64,000 nt of DNA from assembly GCF_009857885.1 (NCBI RefSeq), contig NZ_WWER01000004.1:62001-126000 (forward strand). The letters run 5' to 3'. The stretch is from Pusillimonas sp. TS35 (GTDB lineage Bacteria; Pseudomonadota; Gammaproteobacteria; Burkholderiales; Burkholderiaceae_B). Made by a program: the position numbers and the translations under genes. Shown one piece after another: positions 10,577 to 19,477 of the stretch. Each line of letters starts with the position of its first letter. The first letter of the stretch is position 1. The notes beneath the pieces are model-generated. The model saw only the letters and a list, made by a program, of their open reading frames with translations, was not told the origin of the DNA and ran no database searches.

Positions 10577-11266
10577 ATGTCTGGTCTGGCTGTTCCACTG
10601 CTTCTGTCGTTGAAGGTTGCTGGCTGGGCGACGCTGCTGGCGGCTGTGCTGGGCATTGCGATCGCGTATGGCTTGTCGCGCTGGCAGTCGCGCTGGGGCG
10701 ATCTGATCGATTCCATTCTGACCCTGCCGCTGGTGCTGCCGCCCACTGTCATGGGCTACTACCTGCTGGTCCTGCTGGGCCGGCGTGGCTGGCTAGGCCA
10801 ATGGCTGAGCGGCGCGGGCATCGAATTGGTGTTCACCTGGCAGGGCGCGGTGATCGCCGCCACCATCGTCGCCTTCCCCATGGTGCTCAAGGCGGCGCGC
10901 GCCGCCTTCGAAGACGTGGACCACACGCTCGAGAGCGGCGCCCGTGTGCTCGGCCTGGGCAACTGGGCGATTTTCTTCAGGGTATCGCTGCCGCTGGCTA
11001 TGCGCGGCATTGTCGCCGGTGTGCTGCTGGCGTTCGCGCGTGCCTTGGGTGAATTCGGCGCCACGCTCATGGTGGCCGGCAGTATCCCGGGGCGCACACA
11101 GACGCTGTCCATTGCCATCTACGAGGCCGTGCAGGCCGGTGATGATGCGCTGGCAAACACGCTGGTGCTGGTGACGGCGGGCACCTGCATTGCGGTGCTG
11201 CTGCTGGCCAGCGTGCTGGTGCCGCACCGCGCCCGCATGCGCGGTGTGCCAGGGGTACTGCGATGA
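10577..11266 (+). CDS. modB: Molybdate ABC transporter permease ModB
   Basis: A 229-residue membrane protein with five hydrophobic spans, TLPLVLPPTVMGYYLL near residue 50, and the EAA-loop region EFGATLMVAGSIPG. I chose ATG 10577 (MSGLAVPLLLSLKVA) over the upstream in-frame GTG because the protein then begins at the first membrane helix, as other ModB proteins do. Its stop overlaps the modC start (ATGA). Confidence 0.93.
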   Translation: MSGLAVPLLLSLKVAGWATLLAAVLGIAIAYGLSRWQSRWGDLIDSILTLPLVLPPTVMGYYLLVLLGRRGWLGQWLSGAGIELVFTWQGAVIAATIVAFPMVLKAARAAFEDVDHTLESGARVLGLGNWAIFFRVSLPLAMRGIVAGVLLAFARALGEFGATLMVAGSIPGRTQTLSIAIYEAVQAGDDALANTLVLVTAGTCIAVLLLASVLVPHRARMRGVPGVLR

Positions 11267-12009
11267 TCGAAATAGACATCTACCGCCGCATGCAGGCTGG
11301 CAACCGGTCGTTTACATTGGATGTGTCGCTGCGTTCGGGCGCCCGCCGGATCGCGCTCTATGGCCCTTCGGGCGCGGGCAAGTCGCTCACGATCCGCGCC
11401 CTGGCTGGGTTGATGCGGCCCGAGCGCGGGCGCATCGTGGTCAATGGCGTCATCCTCTATGACGATGTCAGCGGTGTCTTTCTGCCTCCGCAGGCGCGCC
11501 GCTTGGGTTACCTGCAGCAAGACTACGGGCTGTTCCCGCACCTGACTGTGGCTCAGAACATTGCCTTCGGGTTGAGCCGCGGATTGTTCAACCCACGCCG
11601 GCGTGCCACGCTGCCCGAACAGGCTATACGTTGGGTGCGGGCGTTCGAGCTGGCGCCGGTGCTGGGCAGCTACCCGGCCGAGCTGTCGGGCGGGCAGCGC
11701 CAGCGTGTTGCGCTGGCGCGGGCGCTGGCCGTGGGGCCGCGTGTACTGCTGCTGGACGAGCCGTTGGCCGCCCTGGATGTGGGGCTGCGTGTAAAAATGC
11801 GGCGTGAGTTGGCGGATCTACAGGCACAGTTGGACATCCCCACCATTCTCATCACGCACGATCCGCAGGATGCGATGGCGCTGGCAGATCAAGTCTTCAA
11901 TCTTCACGAAGGCCGCATTGCGGGTAATTGCGCGCCCGCCGACCTGGTCGGTGCGCACGATGCGGCGGCAAACCCGCCTGTTTTGCATGCCGCCGCCAAT
12001 GGTGGATAG
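11263..12009 (+). CDS. modC: Molybdate ABC transporter ATPase ModC (short form)
   Basis: Contains Walker A GPSGAGKS, signature LSGGQRQR, Walker B VLLLDEP and the H-loop LITHD. At 248 residues it ends about 100 residues earlier than E. coli ModC and lacks the C-terminal Mop/TOBE domain that binds molybdate. The nucleotide-binding domain is complete, so this looks like a natural short form rather than a truncation. Coupled to modB; convergent with modE. Confidence 0.92.
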   Translation: MIEIDIYRRMQAGNRSFTLDVSLRSGARRIALYGPSGAGKSLTIRALAGLMRPERGRIVVNGVILYDDVSGVFLPPQARRLGYLQQDYGLFPHLTVAQNIAFGLSRGLFNPRRRATLPEQAIRWVRAFELAPVLGSYPAELSGGQRQRVALARALAVGPRVLLLDEPLAALDVGLRVKMRRELADLQAQLDIPTILITHDPQDAMALADQVFNLHEGRIAGNCAPADLVGAHDAAANPPVLHAAANGG

Positions 12010-12125
12010 GTAGTGTGCGTGGATCCTGCGTGTGCGCGGCATATGCACATGAATCTGCGCCGACCGGCACAATGGGTGCCGGGGTAAATCAGGCAGCCAA
12101 TCAGCGGCCAGGGGCCGCCGGCGCA

Positions 12126-12968
12126 TTATTCGGTTACGCCTATCATCACGCTGGAGGCCTTGAAAATGGCCAGTACAGGGTCGCCCGCTTTAAGCGCCAT
12201 GTCATTCAGGCTGTCCAGGGTCAGCGTGGCGCCCAGCATATGGCCCGAGGGCAGTTCGATCCTCAGGTCGGCGTTGATGGAGCCCGGCGTGATTTCGCGG
12301 ATATGTCCCGCCAGTTGGTTGCGTGCCGACAGCCGCATGCCCTCACCGGGCTGGCCGACGATGATGGAGGATGCCTTGATGAAGGCCAGCGCGCGCTTTC
12401 CTGGCGCCAGACCGAGGCTGTGCGTACTTTCGCTGGTAATGTTGGCGATGATGTCCAGCCCCTCTGCGGCGTGAAGGATAATTTCATCGTTGACGGCGCC
12501 ATGTGTCACGCGCGTGATTGTGCCGGCCAGGCAATTGCGTGCCGAAGTCTGGATCATCATATTTTGGATCAATGCAAGGTTGGTATCGCCGGCGCCGGGC
12601 AGATTGCCGTTGCGCGCCAGTTGAGCCATGAACTCCCGATGTTGCCGTTCCAGGCGCTCGAACAGCGTCAGCAGCTTAACGCCGCGCTCGCTGAGCGTGG
12701 CGCCGCCGCCGTGGCGCCCGCCCGTGGTGCGCAGCACCAGGGGTTCGCCGGCCAGGTTGTTCATGGTGTCGACGGCGTCCCAGGCTGCCTTGTAGCTCAA
12801 CCCTACCTTTCGGGCGGCAGCGCTGATAGAGCCTTCTTGGCCGATAGCTGCCAGCAGGGCCATGCGTCGCTGGCTGCCCCAGTTCTGATCGCCCGAACGA
12901 AACGAGATCGACCCGGCCAGTTCGATGACCGGCCTCGGGGAGGATGAGGACAATTGATCGTTCTGCAT
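12126..12968 (-). CDS. modE: Molybdate-responsive transcriptional regulator ModE
   Basis: A 280-residue regulator. The N-terminal winged helix (GSISAAARKVGLSYKAAWDAVD, given here by its first and last residues) is followed by two tandem Mop/TOBE molybdate-binding modules starting at TSARNCLAG and LSARNQLAG. Molybdate-bound ModE dimers repress mod operons and can activate molybdoenzyme genes. I used the ATG at 12968 (MQNDQ); a GTG at 12995 would add nine residues. It faces modABC tail to tail and is the obvious ligand for the box at 9529-9556. Confidence 0.94.
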   Translation of the reverse strand: MQNDQLSSSSPRPVIELAGSISFRSGDQNWGSQRRMALLAAIGQEGSISAAARKVGLSYKAAWDAVDTMNNLAGEPLVLRTTGGRHGGGATLSERGVKLLTLFERLERQHREFMAQLARNGNLPGAGDTNLALIQNMMIQTSARNCLAGTITRVTHGAVNDEIILHAAEGLDIIANITSESTHSLGLAPGKRALAFIKASSIIVGQPGEGMRLSARNQLAGHIREITPGSINADLRIELPSGHMLGATLTLDSLNDMALKAGDPVLAIFKASSVMIGVTE

Positions 12969-13164
12969 AACATCTAGTGTACGGCCAAGCGGCACGGACG
13001 GTGACAGGCCCGCTTCGGTGTTGCTTTCCTTGCCCGCGCGCGAGGGCGGGGCGGGCGCAAAATGGGAAAAAGGCGCGGCACAGGGGGAGGTACAGACCGA
13101 GGCATAAGCCGAACCGCCTCAGCCGGTAGAATGACTCCTTGTTATTCGCTTACGGTCATTGCCG

Positions 13165-15813
13165 ATGCTTGATTTTCCCGAAATGGGGCTGCAAGCCCTG
13201 GGGGCCTTGCCTGCCGACGATGTGTTGGTGCTTACCGTCAACAACCGGTATGCGCGCCGCGTGCTGGCCGATCTGTCGGCTCAGTTGGATGCCGCGCGCA
13301 GTGTGATGGCCGTACCAGCCGTGGTGCCCCTGTCCGCCTGGCTGGGGAGGTTGGCGGATGATCTGGCCTTTCTGCCCCAATCGGGCCAAGCCATGCGTCA
13401 AGTCGACGCATTTGGCGCGCGGTTGCTTTGGCAGCGGGCTATCGAAGATGCCGAGCCCGAGTATCCCTTGCTGGATATCGCGCAGGCGGCGCGCCTGGCG
13501 GCCGACGCCGACCGCTTGATGGATGACTGGCGCATTACGGTGCGTCCGGGGCAGGAGACCCCAGACTACACAAGCTTTCTGCGTTGGCGGGCACGTTACC
13601 GCACGCTGTTGCGCGAGATGGATTTCGAAGACGGCAACCAGGCTGCGGAACGGGTGGCAGACAGCTTGTGCGACGGCATGCTGGCGCTGCCGGTGCGCAC
13701 TATTGTGTTGGCCGGCTTCAATGAGTTGTCGCCACGCATGCGCGGCCTGTTGGATAGCCTGCGCGAGCGCGGGATTACTGTGGCCAGCCTTGCCCAGCCA
13801 GGGCAAACCGCGCAGCGCGTCTCGCGCGTGGCAGCCGCCGATCCGGATAGCGAATGGCGGCTGGCCGCTGCCTGGGCGGCGCGGCAACTGGCCGCCAATG
13901 CCAACGGCCGCTATGCCATTATCGCCGCCCGGCTCGAAGCCGACGTGGTGCTGGCCCATCGATGCCTGCGTGGGGTGCTGGGTGGCGCCTCTCCCTATAA
14001 CGTTGCGGTGGCGCGCCCCCTTGCCGACTGGCCGCTGACACGGGCCGCCCTGGCGTGGCTTGCTGTGCTGGCCACGCGGGCGGTTGGCCGTGCGTGGGCG
14101 CCCACCGATCTGGGGGCGGCATTGTTGGCCGGTGGGTGTGCGGGTGGTGAGCGCGAGGCAGCCGGCCGTGCTGCGCTTGATGCCTGGTGGCGACGCCGTA
14201 AAATCGTGGCGGTGGGCCCCGACGCGCTCAGTGAACAACTGGCGCGGTATACGCCGCAGCTGGCCCAGGCCTGGCGCGCATGCACCGAGGCGCTTGCGAA
14301 TGCCCATGATGCCGCAACGACAGACGTCTGGGCAACGCGTTTCCGTGGGTGGCTGGACACCCTTGGCTTTCCGGGCGGGGACACGCTCGACAGCCATGCC
14401 TACCAGGCGCTGGAGGCATTCGATCGCCTGCTCGACAGCATGGCCCGGCTTGCGCCGGTCATGGGGGTATTGTCGATGGGCCGCGCCGTCGCGCTGTTGC
14501 GCCAACTGGCTCGTGAAACGCCGTTTCAGCCCCAGCGCGATCCATCCTCGCGGCTCGACGTGCTGGGCTTTCTGGAGTCCGAAGGTGGGCGCTGGGATGC
14601 TGTGTGGGTGCTGGGGCTGACAGACGAAGCGCTGCCTGCGCCGGCCCGGCCCAATCCCTTCGTTCCTCTGGCGGCCCAGCGAGAGGCCGGTGCACCGCGC
14701 GCCACGCCGGAGCGTGAACTGCAATGGGCCAAGTCCCTTTATGCTTCCCTCCTCGAATGTGCGCCCGAGGTGGTGCTGTGCCATCCCCAGGCGGAGGGCG
14801 AGCGCATATTGCGGCCCAGCCCCTGCATTGCGGAGGTGCCGCTGGCCATCCAGCCGGCAAGCGCGCCTGCGAGTGCCGTGGCTACTTTCGGCAACGTCCT
14901 CGAATACGTCGTCGACGATCAAGGCCCGCCTTTGGATGAGGGTGCGCCGACGCGCGGCGGCATAGGCGTCATCGACACCCAGGCCCGCAATCCCCTCTGG
15001 GCGTACGCTAAATACCGTCTGGGGGCCAGCGAGCTCGCGCCCTATGCCGAGGTCTTCAACCAGAATAATCGCGGCGAGCTGCTGCACCGCGCGGTCGAAC
15101 TGGTGTGGCGCATGCTGGGGGCCCAAGAGGCGCTGCACGAACGCACGCTTGAGGGCAGCCTGGACGAGCTCGTGGCCGAGTGCGTGGAGCAGGCCGCACA
15201 GGAGTTTTTGGCAAACTACGGCCATACGCTGCGCGCGCTCGAAACTGCCCGAGCCTGCGGGGTGGTGCGAGAATGGCTGGACGTCGAAATGCGTCGCCCG
15301 CCGTTCAGCGTCAAGGACGTGGAGCAGGAGTACGCCTGGCGGCACGGGCCGCTGGCGCTCTCGCTGCGCTTGGACCGCATCGACCTTCTGCACGACGGTC
15401 GCCTCGCGGTGATCGATTACAAATCGGGCGCGGGCAATATCGATCCGCGCGCAGACTGGATGCGGGCGCGTCCGGTCAATGTGCAATTGCCGTTCTACGC
15501 TGCTGTGCTTGCCGAGCACAGCAGCGAGGTCGGCGCTTTGGTGCTGGCGCGTCTGCACGCCAAAGAGATTCAGGCGCGCGGCCTTGAAGACGGCGATTAC
15601 GGTTTCGAAGGCGTCGCAGGCCTGGATGACTGGCCTGCCTTCAAAGGCCTGGCCTGGCAGGATGTTATGCAGCGCTGGCGCACCACCATCGAAGCGCTTG
15701 CCGACGAGTACGCCCAGGGCGTGGCCCGCAATACCAGCCTGCGCGCCGATGACCTGCGCTATTGTGATGTCCGGCCGTTTCTGCGGCTGACCGAACAGTA
15801 TCCGGAGGAATGA
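13165..15813 (+). CDS. AddB-like PD-(D/E)XK nuclease (probable DNA repair protein)
   Basis: About 882 residues, co-transcribed with the helicase that follows. The C-terminal nuclease domain shows RGELLHRAVE, LRLDRID, VIDYKSG and QLPFYA, the H...D...DYK...Q order of RecB/AddB-type nucleases. The N-terminal part resembles an inactivated helicase fold (VLTVNNRYARRVL) but has no Walker A. I also see no cysteine quartet of the kind that holds the AddB iron-sulfur cluster. It matches what is annotated in betaproteobacteria as a probable DNA repair protein paired with an AddA-like helicase. Start is ATG 13165 or the TTG two codons earlier. Confidence 0.82.
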   Translation: MLDFPEMGLQALGALPADDVLVLTVNNRYARRVLADLSAQLDAARSVMAVPAVVPLSAWLGRLADDLAFLPQSGQAMRQVDAFGARLLWQRAIEDAEPEYPLLDIAQAARLAADADRLMDDWRITVRPGQETPDYTSFLRWRARYRTLLREMDFEDGNQAAERVADSLCDGMLALPVRTIVLAGFNELSPRMRGLLDSLRERGITVASLAQPGQTAQRVSRVAAADPDSEWRLAAAWAARQLAANANGRYAIIAARLEADVVLAHRCLRGVLGGASPYNVAVARPLADWPLTRAALAWLAVLATRAVGRAWAPTDLGAALLAGGCAGGEREAAGRAALDAWWRRRKIVAVGPDALSEQLARYTPQLAQAWRACTEALANAHDAATTDVWATRFRGWLDTLGFPGGDTLDSHAYQALEAFDRLLDSMARLAPVMGVLSMGRAVALLRQLARETPFQPQRDPSSRLDVLGFLESEGGRWDAVWVLGLTDEALPAPARPNPFVPLAAQREAGAPRATPERELQWAKSLYASLLECAPEVVLCHPQAEGERILRPSPCIAEVPLAIQPASAPASAVATFGNVLEYVVDDQGPPLDEGAPTRGGIGVIDTQARNPLWAYAKYRLGASELAPYAEVFNQNNRGELLHRAVELVWRMLGAQEALHERTLEGSLDELVAECVEQAAQEFLANYGHTLRALETARACGVVREWLDVEMRRPPFSVKDVEQEYAWRHGPLALSLRLDRIDLLHDGRLAVIDYKSGAGNIDPRADWMRARPVNVQLPFYAAVLAEHSSEVGALVLARLHAKEIQARGLEDGDYGFEGVAGLDDWPAFKGLAWQDVMQRWRTTIEALADEYAQGVARNTSLRADDLRYCDVRPFLRLTEQYPEE

Positions 15814-15814
15814 C

Positions 15815-18800
15815 TTGAGCATTCGCCAACCCTCTGACAGCGCCGTGCGCGCTGCCGCGATCGACCCTTCGCAATCCTTCCTGATCCAGGCCCCAGCGGG
15901 CTCGGGCAAGACGGAGCTGCTCACCGACCGCATCCTGGCTTTGCTGGCCACTGTCAACAGGCCTGAAGAGATCGTGGCCATCACCTTCACCCGCAAGGCG
16001 GCCTCAGAGATGCACGAGCGGGTGTTGGCCAAGCTGCGCGCCGGGGCTGGCCCGGCACCGGGGGAGGCTTATAAGTTGCCGGGCTGGCGCTTGGCGCAAC
16101 AGGCACTGGCGCGCGACAAGGATCTCGGATGGAGTCTGCTTGACTACCCCGCACGCTTGAGCATACGCACGATCGATTCCTTCTGCGCCTATTTGGTGCG
16201 GGCCATGCCTTGGCTCAGCGCCATGGGCGGCGTGCCCGCCATCACCGACCAGGCGCGCGAGCACTACGAAGCGGCCGCCCAGGCCACGCTCGATATGGCG
16301 GACGACAACCAGGCTGTAGCTGATTTCATCGCACATCTGGACGTGGACGTCCGCGCCGCGCGCGGCCTGATCGCCGACATGCTCGGCAGCCGCGACCAGT
16401 GGCTGCCATTATTGGGCCGAGGCGCCAACAACGAGCAGTTGCTCGAAAGCCTTGCTCGTGCGGTGGCGCAAGATTTGGAGCGTCTGGCCACCGCCATGCC
16501 GCCGGGTTGGGCCGACGGTCTGGCGCCAAGCCTGCGGCAGGCCGCCCAGACGCTGGCGGCCGCCGGCGACGACGATGCGAGCCCCTTGCTCGATTGGGAC
16601 GGGGAACCCTTTGAACCGCATATAGATAGCCTCCCGCAGTGGCAGGCGCTGGCGCAGGCGCTGCTGACCGGCAAGGGCACGCTGCGGCGCACTGTGACCA
16701 AAAAACAAGGCTTTGAGCCCAAGACCGCGCACAAGGAAGCGTTTCTGGCCTGGTTGGGCGCGGTGCCCGACGACGAGCCCTGGGTGGGCATGCTCAATGA
16801 CATCAAGATGGCGCCTCCGGGCGGCTATACCGCCGAGCAGGAGCGTGTGCTGGAAGTGCTGCTGGAGGTGTTATGGCTGGCTGCCGCCCAGCTCAAGCTG
16901 CGGTTTGCCGAGATGGCAGAGGTAGACTTCATCGAAATTTCGCAGCGTGCGCTGGAGGCGCTGGGTCGCATCGACGACCCAAGCGATCTGCTGCTGTCGC
17001 TGGACAGCAGCATCCGCCACATCCTGGTCGATGAATTCCAGGACACCAGCCAGACGCAGATCCGCTTGCTGGAGTTGTTGACGGCAGGCTGGATGCCGGA
17101 TGACGGTCATACCCTGTTTCTGGTGGGGGATCCGATGCAATCCATCTATCGTTTTCGCAAGGCAGATGTGGGCGGCTTCTTGAACGTGCGCGACAACGGC
17201 TTGGGCACAGTCAGCCTGAAGGCGCTGAACTTGACTGAGAACTTCCGTTCGCAGGGCAACCTGGTGCAATGGGTGAACGACACATGCCTGCCCATTTTCC
17301 CGAGCAAGAATCATCCTGGCCTGGGGGCGATTACTTTTACGCGGTCTGTACCGTTCAATGAGCCGGCGCCCGGTCTGGGCGCGGTGTTTCATCCCATCTG
17401 GGTTGCGGCGCGGGATGATGATGACGACGACGCTGACGAAAGCGCGCCGCAGGCTGGCGAGGCTGAGGCGCTGGCCGTGTCGCTGGCGCGCCGGGCGCTC
17501 GAAAAATATGCGCATAAAGAAAAGCCGGTCGCCGTCCTGGTGCGGGCGCGCGGCCACCTCCAGGGCATGGTGCACCGCCTGGCACAGGAGGGTATCCCCT
17601 GCCGGGCGGTGGAACTGGTGACGTTGGAGTCGCGGCAGGTGGTGATAGACCTGGCGCAGCTGGCGCGCGCCCTGGCCCATCCGGCCGACCGCCTGGCCTG
17701 GCTGTCGGTCTTGCGGTCGCCGTTGTGCGGGCTGACGCTGGCGTCGCTCCATGCCTTGTTCGGGCACGATCTGAACACCCCGGTGCCGCGCCTGCTGGCG
17801 CAGTGGATAGCGGCTGCGGTCGCACCGCCGTCTTATCCGGCACAGTCGGCTCAAACGGCTCAAACGGCTCAAACGGCTCAAACGGCTCAAACGGCTCAAA
17901 CGGTGACGGCGCACGCGGCGGACGAGGCAACGCAGCCCACTGCACAGCGCGTCGTCCTGCCGCCTGACGAGGCAATGCGGTTGCGGCTGGCTGCCGCTGT
18001 ATTGCTGGATACGGGCAACGCAGCCGGCACGATTCCCTTTGCCGCTTGGCTGGAGGACTGCTGGGCGCGCCTGGGGGGGCCGGAGATTTACTACCGCAAC
18101 CCGGGCGATTCCGCCGACGCCGAGCGGCTGTTTCGCCTGATCGAAGATATTGCGCCTTATGGCCAACTCGATCCCGTCGACCTGGAGGCACGTCTGGCAC
18201 AGTTGTATGCCGCTCCCGAAAACAGCGGCCGCGCTGTGGATGTCATGACCATCCACAAGTCCAAGGGGCTGGAGTTCGAGACTGTGATCATGACCGGCCT
18301 GCATCGCCGCCCGCGTGGCGACGTGGCGCCGTTGATGTATTTCGAGCCGCATGGCGACGAAGTACTGCTGGGGCCCATCAAGCCCCGTGTGTCGGCGCAG
18401 GCGGACCCGGTGACGGCCTATCTCGCTGCGCGAGAGAAGAAGCGCGCAGCCTACGAAACAGACCGCCTGCTTTACGTGGGCCTGACGCGCGCACGATCCG
18501 AACTGCACCTGATCGGCGAAGTTGCCCTTGACGAAGGCGGCCAAGCAAAACGGCCCTCGGCCTCCTCGCTGTTGGGCCGGCTGTGGGATCAACTGGATGT
18601 GCCGCCGCCGCCCTCGGCGTTCGGCACACCCGAGGCTGCGCCGGGTGCGGCAAGCGATATGGCATCCCCAGCGCCCGCCGCGTCGCGCCAGCTTTCAACC
18701 CAACGCTATTTGGTGCGGCGCGCGCTGGATACGCTGGCCGATGCGCCGCCCGCACCCGCCGCCCGGGTTGGCGCCACCGCCATGCCGTGGAGCTGGCGTG

Positions 18801-19363
18801 AATCCGCAGGCGCCGAGGCGGTCATCGGCACCGTGGCACACGCCTGGCTGGAGCGCATCGGCAAAGGGGGCGCCGACACCTGGCCGGTCGAACGCGTACG
18901 CGAATGCCTGCCCGTCTTTCGCCGCCAGTTGGCACGCGCCGGTTTGCCCGATACCGGCTTGGATGACGCCGCCCAGGCGCTATGCGAAACCTTGATCGCC
19001 ACGCTTACCAGCGAGCGTGGCCAATGGCTGCTGCGCGTCGCCCAGGCCTACCGCGAATGGTCTCTGCTCGACATCAGTGGACGCGTGTCCATTATTGACC
19101 TGGCGATTTCGCAGGAAAACGACTGGCTGGTGGTGGACTACAAGACTGGGGTGCCAAGGCCGGGCGAATCTGCGGCGCAGTACGCCGAGCGCATGCGCGA
19201 ACGCTACCGCGACCAGATCGAGCGCTATTGCCGGCACGTTACCGCCCTGGATGGCCGTCCCGCGCGCGGAGCACTGTACTTCCCGCGCGCCGACATCTGG
19301 GTGGAATATCCGGCGGAGGCGTCGCACGCCGTCGGCGTGCAAGCCATGCTGCCCGGAATGTAG
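15815..19363 (+). CDS. AddA-like UvrD-family helicase-nuclease
   Basis: An 1182-residue superfamily 1A helicase: Walker A APAGSGKT, motif Ia ITFTRKAASEM, Walker B DEFQDTS, LVGDPMQSIYRF, MTIHKSKGLEFE and YVGLTRARSELH, followed by a C-terminal PD-(D/E)XK nuclease module (DLAISQ, VVDYKTG). With the upstream nuclease it forms an AddAB-type enzyme for resecting double-strand breaks for RecA. Translation starts at TTG 15815, set by a strong GGAGGAA 4 nt upstream and 1 nt after the upstream stop. A TAQ tripeptide repeat interrupts the region near residue 680. Confidence 0.9.
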   Translation: MSIRQPSDSAVRAAAIDPSQSFLIQAPAGSGKTELLTDRILALLATVNRPEEIVAITFTRKAASEMHERVLAKLRAGAGPAPGEAYKLPGWRLAQQALARDKDLGWSLLDYPARLSIRTIDSFCAYLVRAMPWLSAMGGVPAITDQAREHYEAAAQATLDMADDNQAVADFIAHLDVDVRAARGLIADMLGSRDQWLPLLGRGANNEQLLESLARAVAQDLERLATAMPPGWADGLAPSLRQAAQTLAAAGDDDASPLLDWDGEPFEPHIDSLPQWQALAQALLTGKGTLRRTVTKKQGFEPKTAHKEAFLAWLGAVPDDEPWVGMLNDIKMAPPGGYTAEQERVLEVLLEVLWLAAAQLKLRFAEMAEVDFIEISQRALEALGRIDDPSDLLLSLDSSIRHILVDEFQDTSQTQIRLLELLTAGWMPDDGHTLFLVGDPMQSIYRFRKADVGGFLNVRDNGLGTVSLKALNLTENFRSQGNLVQWVNDTCLPIFPSKNHPGLGAITFTRSVPFNEPAPGLGAVFHPIWVAARDDDDDDADESAPQAGEAEALAVSLARRALEKYAHKEKPVAVLVRARGHLQGMVHRLAQEGIPCRAVELVTLESRQVVIDLAQLARALAHPADRLAWLSVLRSPLCGLTLASLHALFGHDLNTPVPRLLAQWIAAAVAPPSYPAQSAQTAQTAQTAQTAQTAQTVTAHAADEATQPTAQRVVLPPDEAMRLRLAAAVLLDTGNAAGTIPFAAWLEDCWARLGGPEIYYRNPGDSADAERLFRLIEDIAPYGQLDPVDLEARLAQLYAAPENSGRAVDVMTIHKSKGLEFETVIMTGLHRRPRGDVAPLMYFEPHGDEVLLGPIKPRVSAQADPVTAYLAAREKKRAAYETDRLLYVGLTRARSELHLIGEVALDEGGQAKRPSASSLLGRLWDQLDVPPPPSAFGTPEAAPGAASDMASPAPAASRQLSTQRYLVRRALDTLADAPPAPAARVGATAMPWSWRESAGAEAVIGTVAHAWLERIGKGGADTWPVERVRECLPVFRRQLARAGLPDTGLDDAAQALCETLIATLTSERGQWLLRVAQAYREWSLLDISGRVSIIDLAISQENDWLVVDYKTGVPRPGESAAQYAERMRERYRDQIERYCRHVTALDGRPARGALYFPRADIWVEYPAEASHAVGVQAMLPGM
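17847..17903. repeat. Nine-nucleotide tandem repeat inside the AddA-like helicase
   Basis: Six perfect copies of CGGCTCAAA (17847-17900) plus a CGG start of a seventh. Read in the plus-strand gene it gives repeated Thr-Ala-Gln. The unit is a multiple of three, so copy-number change alters length without frameshift. Confidence 0.95.
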
Positions 19364-19431
19364 TTAAAGGCTGCCGATCGATTGCCGATCCGTAAGCACG
19401 AGGGCTGCTGTCAAGCCCTCAATGCAGGAAT

Positions 19432-19463
19432 GCTGCCTGCCAGGCGCAACGACGGCAGGCAGC
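19432..19463. terminator. Long GC-rich hairpin between convergent genes
   Basis: GCTGCCTGCC and its perfect complement GGCAGGCAGC enclose a 12-nt loop, midway between the convergent helicase and ABC permease genes. No T-run follows, so it may act as a processing barrier or with Rho rather than as a classical terminator. Confidence 0.4.
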
Positions 19464-19477
19464 CGTCGCTGCACGCA

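Noticed and set aside
11067-11541. Minus-strand frames over modB/modC
   Set aside because: No start context or motifs; shadows of the transporter genes.
13156-16032. 958-codon open frame on the minus strand opposite the AddB-like gene
   Set aside because: No motif, arginine/glutamine/histidine-rich shadow composition, while the opposite strand has clear nuclease motifs. It is a GC-driven antisense frame.
17847-17903. CRISPR-like array
   Set aside because: Units are 9 nt, contiguous, without spacers and in-frame in a helicase gene; it is a microsatellite.
16871-18592. 573-codon minus-strand frame inside the helicase gene
   Set aside because: Antisense shadow including the 9-nt repeat read as a serine/arginine/leucine run.
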